From Cladorhizidae sp. MBARI D1340-BT2 (Eukaryota > Porifera > Demospongiae > Poecilosclerida > Cladorhizidae): a stretch of DNA of 64,000 bases. The translations under genes and the position numbers were made by a program. Under the pieces are notes generated by a model. That model worked only from the letters and a program-made list of their open reading frames with translations, searched no databases and was not told where the DNA came from. The stretch covers positions 37,898,929 through 37,962,928 of the forward strand of contig JAQNBH010000017.1 in the NCBI GenBank assembly GCA_028752905.1. The letters are read 5' to 3'. How positions within the stretch are numbered: the first letter of the stretch is position 1; the number at the start of each line of letters is the position of its first letter. This document shows, one piece after another, positions 35,225 to 46,900 of the stretch.

Positions 35225-35435
35225 GTGTGCTGAGGTATGATTTTGTAGCACGTGGTGAATAGCTAGCTACCAGGCTCACGTGAGCCTTAGTGTCTCATGA
35301 AGGCTAGAGCATCTAGTCGAAGCATCGAGAGACTACAATGATTACTGTGAAGGTTATTGTAATTATACCCATGTAGACCACAACCAGTTAGATCACCCTT
35401 TACCAGTTAAAATCATGCCGTCCATATTGTTCAGC
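35225..35435 (+). repeat. Copy of the dispersed family
   Basis: It contains the inverted equivalent of CACCACGTGATACAAACC (near 35255), then CATGAAGGCTAGAGCATC, TAGTCGAAGCATCGAGAGAC and ACCCTTTACCAGTTAAAATC. The core is mutated (CTCATGA instead of CTGATGA). Confidence 0.7.
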
Positions 35436-35477
35436 ATGTATAATATTATATTGATGTATGTTTCTAAATGGTCTAAC

Positions 35478-36712
35478 TGGCCATACTCTACATGACTGCA
35501 GTCTTGGCCATACTCTACATGACTGCAGTCTTGGCCATACTCTACATGACTGCAGTCTTGGCCATACTCTACATGACTGCAGTCTTGGCCATACTCTACA
35601 TGACTGCAGTCTTGGCCGTACTCTACATGACTGCAGTCTTGGCCGTGCTCTACATGACTGCAGTCTTGGCCATACTCTACATGACTGCAGTCTTGGCCGT
35701 ACTCTACATGACTGCAGTCTTGGCCATACTCTACATGACTGCAGTCTTAGCCATACTCTACATGACTGCAGTCTTGGCCATACTCTACATGACTGCAGTC
35801 TTGGCCGTACTCTACATGACTGCAGTCATGGCCATACTCTACATGACTGCAGTCTTGGCCGTACTCTACATGACTGCAGTCTTGGCCGTGCTCTACATGA
35901 CTGCAGTCTTGGCCATACTCTACATGACTGCAGTCTTGGCCATACTCTACATGACTGCAGTCTTGGCCATGCTCTACATGACTGCAGTCTTGGCCATGCT
36001 CTACATGACTGCAGTCTTGGCCATGCTCTACATGACTGCAGTCTTGGCCGTGCTCTACATGACTGCAGTCTTGGCCGTGCTCTACATGACTGCAGTCTTG
36101 GCCGTGCTCTACATGACTGCAGTCTTGGCCGTGCTCTACATGACTGCAGTCTTGGATGTGCTCTACATGACTGCAGTCTTGGATGTGCTCTACATGACTG
36201 CAGTCTTGGCCGTGCTCTACATGACTGCAGTCTTGGCCGTGCTCTACATGACTGCAGTCTTGGCCGTGCTCTACATGACTGCAGTCTTGGCCGTGCTCTA
36301 CATGACTGCAGTCTTGGATGTGCTCTACATGACTGCAGTCTTGGCCATACTCTACATGACTGCAGTCTTGGCCGTGCTCTACATGACTGCAGTCTTGGCC
36401 ATACTCTACATGACTGCAGTCTTGGCCATACTCTACATGACTGCAGTCTTGGCCATACTCTACATGACTGCAGTCTTGGCCGTGCTCTACATGACTGCAG
36501 TCTTGGCCATACTCTACATGACTGCAGTCTTGGCCGTACTCTACATAACTGCAGTCTTGGCCTTTCTCTACATGACTGCAGTCTTGGCCGTGCTCTACAT
36601 GACTGCAGTCTTGGCCATACTCTACATGACTGCAGTCTTGGCCGTGCTCTACATGACTGCAGTCTTGGCCATACTCCAGTCTTGGCCATACTCTACATGA
36701 CTGCAGTCTTGT
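35478..36712. repeat. 27-bp minisatellite, about 45 copies
   Basis: A 27-bp unit marked by CATGACTGCAGTCTTGGCCA with CCATACTC, CCGTGCTC and ATGTGCTC variants. The unit has nine codons and no stop in several frames, so long open frames appear on both strands (423 and 402 codons on +, 287 on -). No conserved domain or codon signature supports translation. Confidence 0.96.
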
Positions 36713-36735
36713 TTCCTTTCTTTCCTTGATAGGTC

Positions 36736-37029
36736 ATGTTTGTTTTTAACAAAAAAACAAAAATGTTGTTCGTGTTCTTGGTTCAAGTTGCTACCGTTTT
36801 GTTTCTATTGGGTGGAGAGTGGAGCACTACTCCCGATATTGGTTCCAATTTCAAAATGGCAGACACCAAAAAAAACAAAAAAACCAAGCGACCAAAGGTA
36901 AAATCGTTACATCGACAGCTTCTTAGCAGCTTAAATGCCAGCCACTATTGGGACCTCAACGTGCCTTGGACCCTTGGTTACGATAGTAAACCAGGGGAGA
37001 AGAGAGCTGTAGAAGTGAAGATACCTTGA
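36736..37029 (+). CDS. Unrecognised short reading frame, possible first exon
   Basis: An open frame of 97 codons between two minisatellites. A well-placed internal ATG at 36856 (AAAATGGCAGAC) starts MADTKKNKKTKRPK, a strongly basic segment, followed by SLNASHYWDLNVPWTLGYD. Near 36897 CCAAAG|GTAAAA could be a splice donor. I recognise no family. The C-terminal residues and stop lie within the first 58-bp repeat unit. It could be a genuine exon of an unknown gene or chance. Confidence 0.25.
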   Translation: MFVFNKKTKMLFVFLVQVATVLFLLGGEWSTTPDIGSNFKMADTKKNKKTKRPKVKSLHRQLLSSLNASHYWDLNVPWTLGYDSKPGEKRAVEVKIP

Positions 37030-37920
37030 CGCTCATCTTCAGGGACCTATGTTGGAGAAGAGAGCTGTAGAAGTGAAGAAGCCTTGATGTTCATCTTCAG
37101 GGACCTATGTTGGAGAAGAGAGCTGTAGAAGTGAAGAAGCCTTGATGTTCATCTTCAGGGACCTATGTTGGAGAAGAGAGCTGTAGAAGTGAAGAAGCCT
37201 TGATGTTCATCTTCAGGGACCTGTGTTGGAGAAGAGAGCTGTAGAAGTGAAGAAGCCTTGATGTTCATCTTCAGGGACCTGTGTTGGAGAAGAGAGCTGT
37301 AGAAGTGAAGAAGCCTTGATGTTCATCTTCAGGGACCTATGTTGGAGAAGAGAGCTGTAGAAGTGAAGAAGCCTTGATGCTCATCTTAGGGACCTATGTT
37401 GGAGAAGAGAGCTGTAGAAGTGAAGATACCTTGACGCTCATCTTCAGGGACCTGTGTTGGAGAAGAGAGCTGTAGAAGTGAAGAAACCTTGATGTTCATC
37501 TTCAGGGACCTATGTTGGAGAAGAGCTGTAGAAGTGAAGAAGCCTTGATGTTCATCTTCAGGGACCTGTGTTGGAGAAGAGAGCTGTAGAAGTGAAGAAA
37601 CCTTGATGTTCATCTTCAGGGACCTATGTTGGAGAAGAGATCTGTAGAAGTGAAGAAGCCTTGATGTTCATCTTCAGGGACCTGTGTTGGAGAAGAGAGC
37701 TGTAGAAGTGAAGAAGCCTTGATGTTCATCTTCAGGGACCTGTGTTGGAGAAGAGAGCTGTAGAAGTGAAGAAGCCTTGATGCTCATCTTCAGGGACCTG
37801 TGCTGGAGAAGAGAGCTGTAGAAGTGAAGAAGCATTGATGTTCATCTTCAGGGACCTGTGTTGGAGGGAGAAGAGAGCTGTAGAAGTGAAGAAGCCTTGA
37901 TGCTCATCTTCAGGCACCTG
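37008..37920. repeat. 58-bp minisatellite, about 15 copies
   Basis: A 58-bp unit marked by TTGGAGAAGAGAGCTGTAGA and TTCATCTTCAGGGACC. Alternating TATGTTGG and TGTGTTGG variants are visible. Confidence 0.96.
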
Positions 37921-38149
37921 TGTTTCTATCTCTGTTTTCCCAAAGTGTAAAGTTCATACAATAGATCATTCATTTAAAACTTTAGTACCAGAAGAATCCA
38001 AATGTTGCAAAGCACGTCAATTAGCACATCCTATTAGCACGGCCATTAGCACGGCAATTAGCATGTCCATTAGCATGTCCATGATTACTTCCATTTGTCA
38101 ATTCTGGTGAGGAATCCAGTGAGTAATTTTTTCCATCATGATGCAGTCA

Positions 38150-38608
38150 AGTTAAATATGTACCATGCTATAAGCAATAAAGTGAACACATGTACCATGT
38201 TACAAGCGATCAAGCTAACACATGTGCCATGTTATAAGCAATCAAGCTAACACATGTGCCATGCTATAACCGATCAAGTAACACATGTGCCACATTATAA
38301 GCGATCAGGCTAACACATGTGCTGTGTTATAATTAATCAAGCTAACACATGGGCCGTGTTATAAGCGATCAGGCTAACACATGTGCTGTGTTATAAGTAA
38401 TCAAGCTAACACATGTGCCGTACTATAAGCGATGAAGCTAATACATGTGCTGTATTATAAGCAATCAAGCTAACACATGTGCCGTGTTATAAGCAATCAA
38501 GCTAACACATGTGCCGTGCTATAAGCAATCAAGCTAACACATGTGCCATGCTATAAGCGATCAAGCTAACACATGTGCTGGGTTATAAGCGATCAAGCAA
38601 ACACATGT
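38150..38608. repeat. 32-bp minisatellite, about 14 diverged copies
   Basis: A unit of about 32 bp marked by ATCAAGCTAACACATGTGCC and TATAAGCG, more diverged than most arrays in the window. Confidence 0.92.
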
Positions 38609-38795
38609 GCCAATTGTAAGCAGAACAAATGACCTGCATTTGTTTGGTTGATGGAGTTTTCCTGTGATAATTGCTACCAATTCCTTGAAGGAGGCTGTAG
38701 CTGGCCCTACATGGGTACAATAGCGTGTGTAGTGGACAACAAGTATTTAAGGGGGGGCAGCACCATTTTTTTAATAAAAACAAAACAAAAAACGT

Positions 38796-39410
38796 GTGGT
38801 TACAACTTTATAGCTCCGTAGATTCTGTAAACTTCATGGTATGGACTTGATATATAGCTCAAAAGATAGGTCTCTCTGTGTGCTCTCTTTTGATACTAAA
38901 ATATTTTTCATATGTATAACTATAGCCAAGTTACAGGAGCTACAAGTGGAGGGAACTTCAAAACTTGAATCAGCAAAGTGAAGAGTTGAAATTAGCACCA
39001 GTGGGGCTAGAGGAAGCCCTACTCTATTCAATGAGTGTTTTCATTAGGCGTTAAAACGTAAGCACGGGGTCAAGCGTGTGGGTGGAGAATGAGTTTTATG
39101 GATTAACAAAATTCATTTTCCACCCACGTGCTTGACCACGTACTTACATTTTAATGAAAACACTCATTGAATAGAGTGGGGCCCACTGGTGCTAATTTCA
39201 ACTATCTAGCACTTGGCAATCTGGAGATATTTATGCTGCCAGTTCAGGCATTCAGGTTTTTGAGGTTCCCTCCACTTGTAGCTCTAGTAACTTGGCTATA
39301 GTTATACTTATAAAAAATATTTTAGTATCAACGAGAGCACAAAGAGAGACCTATCTTTTGAGCTATATATCAAGTCTATACAGAATCTATGAAGTTATAA
39401 AGTGGTAACT
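38796..39410. mobile_element. Long inverted repeat, about 290-bp arms
   Basis: The left arm (about 38796-39085) and right arm (about 39113-39410) are imperfect reverse complements with a short spacer. Matching blocks include GATATATAGCTCAAAAGATA, AACTATAGCCAAGTTAC and ATTCAATGAGTGTTTTCATT. A transcript would fold into one long hairpin. No protein-coding capacity. It fits a foldback or MITE-type element. Confidence 0.88.
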
Positions 39411-40245
39411 ACAAGAGGAAAAAAGGGGGGAAATACATGTGCAGTAGTCCCCCCCCCAAAATGCAACTGTCACCCTTTTAAAAGCCCTCGAGACCCTGAA
39501 GTTCTGAGTTTCACTCCATAGAACTCTTGTAATCTTCCACTGCTCAAATAATATTCAGAAGCAACATAGAAAATCAGCAGCTTGAAGCCAAAAAAATGCA
39601 TATTAAGGAAACACCACTGTACCCAATAGTCCACAGTTTAGACGAGCCTTTACCAACATGGAAATCTATACCCGCAAACACTGAGTTGGTGTAGTCCTCC
39701 ACTGCCCAGCAACAACAACAAAAGATTCACATTAAAAAAATGAAAGGAAATAAAGACTGAACTCATTAAGATGACCCTTTACCATTTACACAAATATCAC
39801 ATGCCGTTTGGTCATGATTTTGAGTGGCACTAGGTCACATGACTGCTAGTCATCTGCATGGGTACAGTCATGTTTCCTTTCATTTTAAACCCATTAAAAT
39901 CCATTAAACGCCATCAGCGACATATGGTGCAAACTCAAACATTGTCGCATTAAAAAAAAACATTGAACCGAAGAATTTGTATAACGCTCCCGTACTCTAT
40001 ATGCACATGCACAGTAGACTGCTCGCAATTGAGTTACTTTACTTCCGGTTGCACGGGGTGAGCGGTCAGTTTTTTAAAGTTTTTTTAGATTAATTAATTA
40101 ATTTATTTATTTATTCGTGTTTTTTTAATTACAATTATTATTACAATTACACAATAAACAATAAACAATAATAATATGCCCTATAAAGAGCTAGCTAGCT
40201 AATTAAGTAAGAAATAGTCATCACTAGTATACCTAACACCGCTGC
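39411..40245. other. Intergenic sequence with weak dispersed-family pieces
   Basis: Mostly unique. Segments near 39515-39665 and 39680-39790 share CTTGAAGCCAAAAA, GTAGTCCTCCACTGCC and GACCCTTTACCATTTA with the family copy at 16436-16640. Confidence 0.5.
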
Positions 40246-40254
40246 AGTGTTCAT

Positions 40255-40263
40255 TATTATTAA

Positions 40264-40321
<58 letters not shown>

Positions 40322-40355
40322 ATTTATTATTATTATATTATTATTATTATTATTT
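40255..40355. repeat. ATT trinucleotide microsatellite
   Basis: About 100 bp of ATT repeats with a few interruptions. Confidence 0.95.
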
Positions 40356-40814
40356 TAATGGCTGGCAATCGCAACTCGCCTTCATGAGCTGTCTCTTCCT
40401 GGCTTTTCCTTCAAGTTCTTCAATGGAAAGCTGCACAGGCACCTGTGCTTACCAGGAATCACTCTGAATTCCTTCACTCATGAACAAATGTGCTCCTATA
40501 TAGGTGGATTTCTTGCTGTAGGTTTTGTTGTAGACGTATTATACCAAGATAAGCTTTTGATTGCTTACTTCAACGGAGCTGATGCTTATAACAAACTGCA
40601 CTTTATTCTATTTCCATTATAATGGTATGAATAGCTTGAGAACTATATATATATATATAAGGTTATATTTAAAATTATAATTATTACAGGAAACAGGAAA
40701 CAGGAAACTACAGAAAGTTGGCATTCAATCGGTCAACAGGTCAATCCAGTTGGGTTGACCAAGCATGCCTATTGTGAACCCTTGACCAAGAAGCAGTCAG
40801 TGCCATTATTACAC

Positions 40815-41135
40815 GACTTCTCAACTTGACATTTACTCCCTCGATGTTTCGACTCCCTTGATGTTTGGACTCCCTCAATGTTTCGACTCCCTCAATGTTT
40901 CGACTCCCTCAATGTTTCGACTCGCTCGATGTTTCGCCTCCCTCGATGTTTTGACTAGATCTAGCCTTCATCAGAGATACTAGGATGCGTGTGAGCCTGC
41001 TATACACCGGTAGCTAGCTATCCACCACGTGATACAAACCACACCCATGCACGTGTGTATGTATGTATAGTAACAGTCAAGTGGTGGAGAACTACACCAA
41101 GTCAGAGTACAAATTTCAAATCAGAGCTTGTAGGA
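40815..41135 (-). repeat. Copy of the dispersed family with a short internal tandem repeat
   Basis: About six copies of a 17-18-bp unit (TCGACTCCCTCAATGTT) at 40850-40950, then TTTTGACTAGATCTAGCCTT, then CACCACGTGATACAAACCAC. The tandem unit is the CTCGATGTTTCGACT part of the family core, repeated. Confidence 0.75.
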
Positions 41136-41772
41136 CTCCAGGACTTTAAACACTTTTTCTAACTTGCCTGTTGTTTCACTGCACATATCACCACATGGCA
41201 TGTCTCCTGCCATTGTTGACTCAAGCCTTGTAGAGCACCATGTCTACTACATAACAATCAGTACATACCAATCTTGTTGCTATTGTGGACTGTACAATGT
41301 GGAGTCAGCTACAGTTTCCTTTGAACTTGGTAATGGTCCACGAGTGAGAACTCGACGAACCAAACAGCAAAGACTGAGCACGGGTGATTCATTCTGCTTA
41401 TAATACAGCGTACATCCTGGCTTGGTTGGGCATCATCGATTAAAACCCACCTGATCCTCACCGACTGCTTTATTCCGTGGTTGTCCGATTAATCGTGGAC
41501 ATGCATTGGAATATTCGGTGTCCAGTGGTACTGAAAGTACGAATGGACTTATTGCAAGGGAAGTTTATGTGAGGGAAGTTTATGTGAGGGAAGTTTATGT
41601 GAGGGATTTTAAAAAAAGGAAGGAAGATATAAACAGATTGATGGTCTTTAAAATGAATTTCAAGGTCAAGGTGTATTCACACTTTCAATGTTGTTGTTGT
41701 TTTTGTGTGTGCAGCTGTTCACACCTTAGCCAAGCACTCAAGGCATACTCATTGGAGCCAATATCAGCTGGG
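41136..41772. other. Intergenic sequence, no supported gene
   Basis: Two short open frames (41164-41403 and 41506-41787) show no family signature. The second includes three in-frame copies of REVYV produced by a 15-bp repeat (GGGAAGTTTATGTGA). Confidence 0.4.
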
Positions 41773-42340
41773 CAGGGGCGGATCTAGACATTTTTACTCG
41801 GGGGGGGGGGGGGGGGGGGTTGACTTGTTGACAATACAGCCTGCTAGTGATTGAGGTATCATGTCTTCTTCAGGACTGGAAGTGGAGTTATCACTCTCAG
41901 CAGCATCAACTGGAATCTGTACCACCACTGTACCTACAGTTTTTATCAAATAAATATTGCTCACTTGGTAAAGGTTGGAAGAAACTTTTTAATGTCACTT
42001 GCTGAGAAGCTACCTTCCTGCGCTTGGTAGTAGGAACTTCCATTTCAAATATTTCTAGAAACTTCCAAGCTGCAGTGCATGTGCTCTCCAATGCTAGTCA
42101 GAGAGATCATGTGACTGAGGACTGTCTGACAGTCCTTAATTAATTAATTCTGTCCCTCACAAAATGATTTATTCATTCCCACCTTATCAATCACTCAATA
42201 CTTCATCAACACCTCTTTCAACAAACATGCCACATTCTCATGTCTTATGCATTTGCATGAATACAATTTAGTGGGTGTGGTTATATTCTTGAGGGGGGGT
42301 TCTGACCCCCCAAACCCCCCCCCCCCTAGATCCGCCACTG
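41773..42340. mobile_element. hAT-like non-autonomous element
   Basis: The ends are inverted: CAGGGGCGGATCTAG on the left and CTAGATCCGCCACTG on the right, a terminal motif typical of invertebrate hAT elements. A G run and a C run lie just inside. CTGGG abuts both ends; a clean 8-bp duplication is not evident. On the - strand 41906-42091 encodes a fragment with KRRKVASQQVTLKSFFQP, like the start of hAT transposases with a TTF-type zinc finger. The catalytic domain is absent. Confidence 0.75.
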
Positions 42341-43080
42341 CTGGGTATCATTTAGGAAGTCAAGAAGCCAATGTGAGTGAGTTCTAGCCGAGTGTGAGTT
42401 TGGCTTGGGGGTATGTAATCCGCCATTTTTAAATAGAGCTCAGACAGGGAGTGTCCAATATACATGGAGTTACCAGGTTTTGTCAAAGGTCTGTGATATT
42501 AACTAGAGGAAGTTTCTCATCCACCAGCCAACTGTTCCCCTCTTTGTAGCTGCAGTATGCAGCAGCTGTTCACTCAGCTCAGCTGGCTCAAACTTGCAAG
42601 CACACGAGCATGTTTATCATGTTTGCGTGCTTATCCTTTACCAATTTGCTCTGGAATTAACAGAACCAAGAAGTGGATTAGTGGGGTATTGCGTTGCAAT
42701 TTGGAGCCTTCTTCTGATAATAATTGTAGAAAAGTTAGATAGCTGGGTACAAACTCCTTGAATGAATTTCCACAGTTTTTAGCATTTGGGGGGATGCCAG
42801 TTTACTACCTTAATTTAATACCTTAGTTTACTACCTTAGTTTACTATCTTAGTTTACTACCTTAGTGCAAGGTTTAATGCATGCTGAGATGGTTGCTACC
42901 TTAGTGCAGGGTTCAAGGCATGCTGGGATATTTACTACCTTAGTTCTGTCAAGACATGCTGAGATGGTTGCTACCTTAGTGCAGAGTTCAAGGCATGCTG
43001 CAAGTTTTTGAGCTGCCACCACTTAAGGCATCTAAGAAGCTTCCAAATGGAGTTTTAGCTGAGATTTGAGATCCGGTTGT
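42341..43080. other. Intergenic sequence with short tandem motifs
   Basis: Units of TTTACTACCTTAG and about two and a half copies of GGTTGCTACCTTAGTGCAG with CAAGGCATGCTG lie at 42805-43005. An open frame at 42557-42742 shows no known domain. Confidence 0.5.
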
Positions 43081-43192
43081 TGTTCCTGATGAAGGCTAGA
43101 GCATCTAGTCGAAACATCGAGAGAATAAAATTTGAAGTTGATTATTGAGAAGGTTATTGTAATGTTATTATGTCAACTGAGAGTTCATGTTG
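43081..43192 (+). repeat. Best-preserved single copy of the dispersed family, hammerhead-like core
   Basis: CTGATGA (43086-43092) is followed by a 7-bp stem (GGCTAGA/TCTAGTC, loop GCA) and GAAAC (43111-43115). GAATAA at 43123 could pair with the TTATTC found before CTGATGA in other copies. The tail GAAGTTGATTATTGAGAAGG and CAACTGAGAGTTCAT follows. The layout resembles the conserved core of hammerhead ribozymes known in Penelope-like elements. An extra A sits between CTGATGA and the stem, and activity is not shown. Confidence 0.6.
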
Positions 43193-43620
43193 CTGTTGTT
43201 GTTGCTGTTGTCGTTGTTGTTGTCGTTGTGGGGGTCACGTGTCTGCCGCTTTCAAAAATGGTTCAAACTAATGCAGGGAGACTAGAATTCCCTGATACAT
43301 AGGTGCTTCCAACATTATCTCTGGACTCATGGTCATTGGTATTTAAAATGTATTTGAGTTTTAAACTAGTCATGGAGGAAGGCAGCACACATGTCAAGTG
43401 CACTTACGGTATACAGGAATAAAATTAGTGGCACGGCTGAACTTCCACAAATAACGGGTGGGCATGCAACGAAACACTCGGCTGACCTTCTAATTTTTGA
43501 TCAATTCTTTCGAGAGACTCTCGTATATGCTTCTCTTCCAGAGACAGAGACAGCACAGGTGCAGAGGTCACTGCCAGATAAGCAACACAGAGACGATAAA
43601 GGGTTAAATCAAAAGCATCG

Positions 43621-43901
43621 TCAAGATTTAGGGTGGGCAGGGCATCTTTCCTTACATTTGTGGTTACTCGTCGATGATTCCATTGGTTCTGCTGGATAAG
43701 GAGTGCAGGGTGTCCCGTACACAGCCGCCTTCTTAGGGACTCCAGCTTGTGGCAGAGGAAGACGAGATGACACTTCCCCATAGCCTCCCTGCGTCGGCTT
43801 GGCAAGATGCTGAGTCAGTAGCCTATGCTTCACTCCATTTTTTTTGTTAATGTGAGCACTTGACAGGCCAGAGCCATTGTAGAGCACCCTTGGTCCACTA
43901 C
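43621..43901 (-). CDS. Last exon of the CEP126-like gene
   Basis: Acceptor TTTATCAG precedes it and the TGA is at 43621-43623. It encodes VLYNGSGLSSAHINKK and a basic Pro-rich tail. The neighbouring - strand frame at 43425-43805 is a shadow. Confidence 0.85.
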
Positions 43902-46900
43902 CTGATAAATATTAACAAAATAATAATAATTCCAAGCTTAAACGACACACATTTTTGAATTCTTAACACTAACCATTCATCGTTTGATGTCTAAAACTGA
44001 ATATCTTGGAAGGAAGAGTCAGTTTCTTTTCGTTGTGAAGATTCTGATGGATCTTGGTCCACATACTCTCTATATCCTCATCTGTCGGTGTTTGGTCTAG
44101 AGATTTATGACACTCAGTTTCTTCGCCACCTTGATCATCAGCGCAGGTTGTATTATCAGTAGCGACCTCACCTGAAGCTGCTTCTTTGGGAGCAATGGAT
44201 TCCAAATCAGCAGGTGTCAGATCAGTTTCCATTGCGGATGGAATATCCAGTCCTTGCATCTGTGGAGGATTTCCCTGAGATAAAGTGGAGGCTTTAGAAG
44301 ACAACATGTGCTTCATCCTGACGGAGTTCGGGAGTGTTTCTGGTGAATTGTCCCTTGGGAGTGGTGTTTTCCAGAGGGGTATTCGAGAAGCAATAGCGCA
44401 ACCTGCGGGAATGACTTTTTTAATGCGACAGGTATCGACCTCGTCCAGAAATCTGACCTTCTTTTGGGGTTTTGAGGTTGTCTTAGTCTCACAGATATCT
44501 TCGTTAATAGCCGACAAGTTTGTCCTTGTGTAGAAATGGGAAAATAGAGATGAAGAAGGGAAGATACTACAAGAGGAAGAAGAAGACTTACTCTTGTTCG
44601 TCAAGATACCAACTAGTTTTGTCTTTCTCGGACCTCCACTGGGAATGGGAATTGGTTCTACCAGCATATCCATGTCGGAGTCTTCATTCAAAGAATCAGA
44701 GGAGGTAAAGTCTTCATCGTACTCAAAGTGCTCTATGTCGATGCTTTCGGTGAACCGGACGCGCGGTGATCCTGAGCCGACTTTCAACTCAGTGTCTTCC
44801 ACCGACGAGTTCAGACTATCTGGAATGATGGATATCGAGCAGGGACTGCTGGAGCTCTCCTGTGAGCTGCTACAACTATCAGGGCTAATCATGGTCATGC
44901 CTTGGACAGAATGCACCACTCCGTCTTGCTGGATCTTGTGCAGCACAGGAAGAAACACCAAGTCATCAGGTTCATCAATGTCCTCTACAATGGAATTGGA
45001 CTGGAACTGTGCTGGCTTATCTTCATTGCAGTGAGCATCTGCAACTGAAGCCGTCCTTGCTTGAGTCATGTGTTCTCCATTATTGCTGGCTGAAGAAGCA
45101 GCAGCTCTCCTTGCTTGATACCAGTTGCCTCCATTACTGGCTAAAGCAGAATCCAGCCTTGCTTGGTAGGAGTTCACCCCCTTGCTGACCGAAGCTGAAG
45201 CAGAATCCAGCCTTGCTTGGTAGGAGTTCACCCCCTTGCTGACTGAAGCTGAAACAGAATCTGGCCTTGCTTGGTAGGAGTTCACCCCCTTGCTGACCGA
45301 AGCTGAAACAGAATCTGGCCTTGCTTGATACCAACTTCCCTTAATGTTTGCTGACGCAGATGCTCTCCTCGCTTGATACCAGTTCATCCCCTTGCTGGCT
45401 GAAGCAGAAGCCTGCCTGGACACGGAAATACTTCCTCCATTGCTGGAAGCGGAAGATACACTCGGTGGTTGGAAAGTGTGAGTCACATCACTGGCCGAAG
45501 AATTTCTTCTCCAATTTCGGGAAGCATTGAGCTCAGAGAGTTGGGAAGAATCAGTGCGAGGAGTCCCGTGATCAGCTGCTTCACCATCGGCTTTCTCAGG
45601 ATGGTTAATATTTGCTGTGGCAAGAAAAACAGGTGTATATGTAAAGATATATTATCATAAAGGCTGGTTCACAGTGCTGCAATGGCAATGTGATGAGGGC
45701 AATGTGGCACAGATTTTGTTGTTGTCGTGGCTGGGTGGAACTGCACATGCTCACAGATACACTATGATTCTTGTAAAGCCTCCAATTCCTGTACACCACC
45801 TGTAGAAGCAAGGCTACAAGATCATTAGTCTGAAGTATCTCGCCTGAGCCATACTGAACAAATTCTCTGTCCATGGTATAAATTCCTGGAGAATAATAAT
45901 AATAATAATAGTCTTGGGTTTACCAAATTGAATCTCCACTTAAAACTCTCCCACCTAAAAAATAATAATAATAAAATAAAAAAATAAAAAAATAAAAAGA
46001 ATGATGTCATTATCTCTAGTAATATGGTATGAAGTTGTGAATATTACACGCATGCTAATTCTGGATAGTGAGCTACGAGGGCTCATGCTATAGGATTGTC
46101 CACATGAACTGTGGATTGCCATATATGGTATCTCCTTTACTTTTGTGGACATTTCCTGTCTGGAAGGCTTCACTTTCTATAAATCAGAGAGAGAGGAGGA
46201 AGAATGGAAAGGATGAGTAAGGAAAAACAGTGAGGCTGTCGTGTAGCCATGTGGTGGGAAATAAAGGAAATTATAAGGGAAGGACTTGGAGACACATGCT
46301 ATGTGTACACTTGATGTGGAAGCAACAAGTATACGCCTAGTAATGATGTGGAAGCAACAAGTATACGCCTAGTAATGATGTGGAAGCAACATGTATATAC
46401 CTAGTGATGATGTGGAAGCAATATGTATATACCTAGTGATGATGTGGAAGCAACATGTATATACCTAGTGATGATGTGGAAGCTACAAGTATACAACTAG
46501 TAATGATGTGGAAGCAACATGTATACACCTAGTGATGATGTGGAAGCAACATGTATATACCTAGTGATGATGTGGAAGCTACAAGTATACAACTAGTAAT
46601 GATGTGGAAGCAACATGTATACACCTAGTGATGATGTGGAAGCAACGTGTATACACCTAGTGATGATGTGGAAGCAACATGTACACACCTAGTGATGATG
46701 TGGAAGCAACATGTACACACCTAGTGAGATGTGGAAGCAACGTGTATACACCTAGTGATGATGTGGAAGCAACATGTATACACCTAGTAATGATTGTAAG
46801 CAACAAGTTACACCTAGTGATGATGTGGAAGCAACATGTATACACCTAGTGATGATGTGGAAGCAACATGTATACACCTAGTGATGATGTGGAAGCAACA

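Noticed and set aside
35458..36729. Open frames of 423 and 402 codons (+) and 287 codons (-) with 9-residue repeats
   Set aside because: The 27-bp unit is nine codons long and free of stops in several frames, so all stay open together. No domain, signal or codon bias singles out one frame.
44285..45034. + strand frames opposite the CEP126-like main exon
   Set aside because: Antisense shadows; the - strand frame has matching splice sites and phase on both sides.
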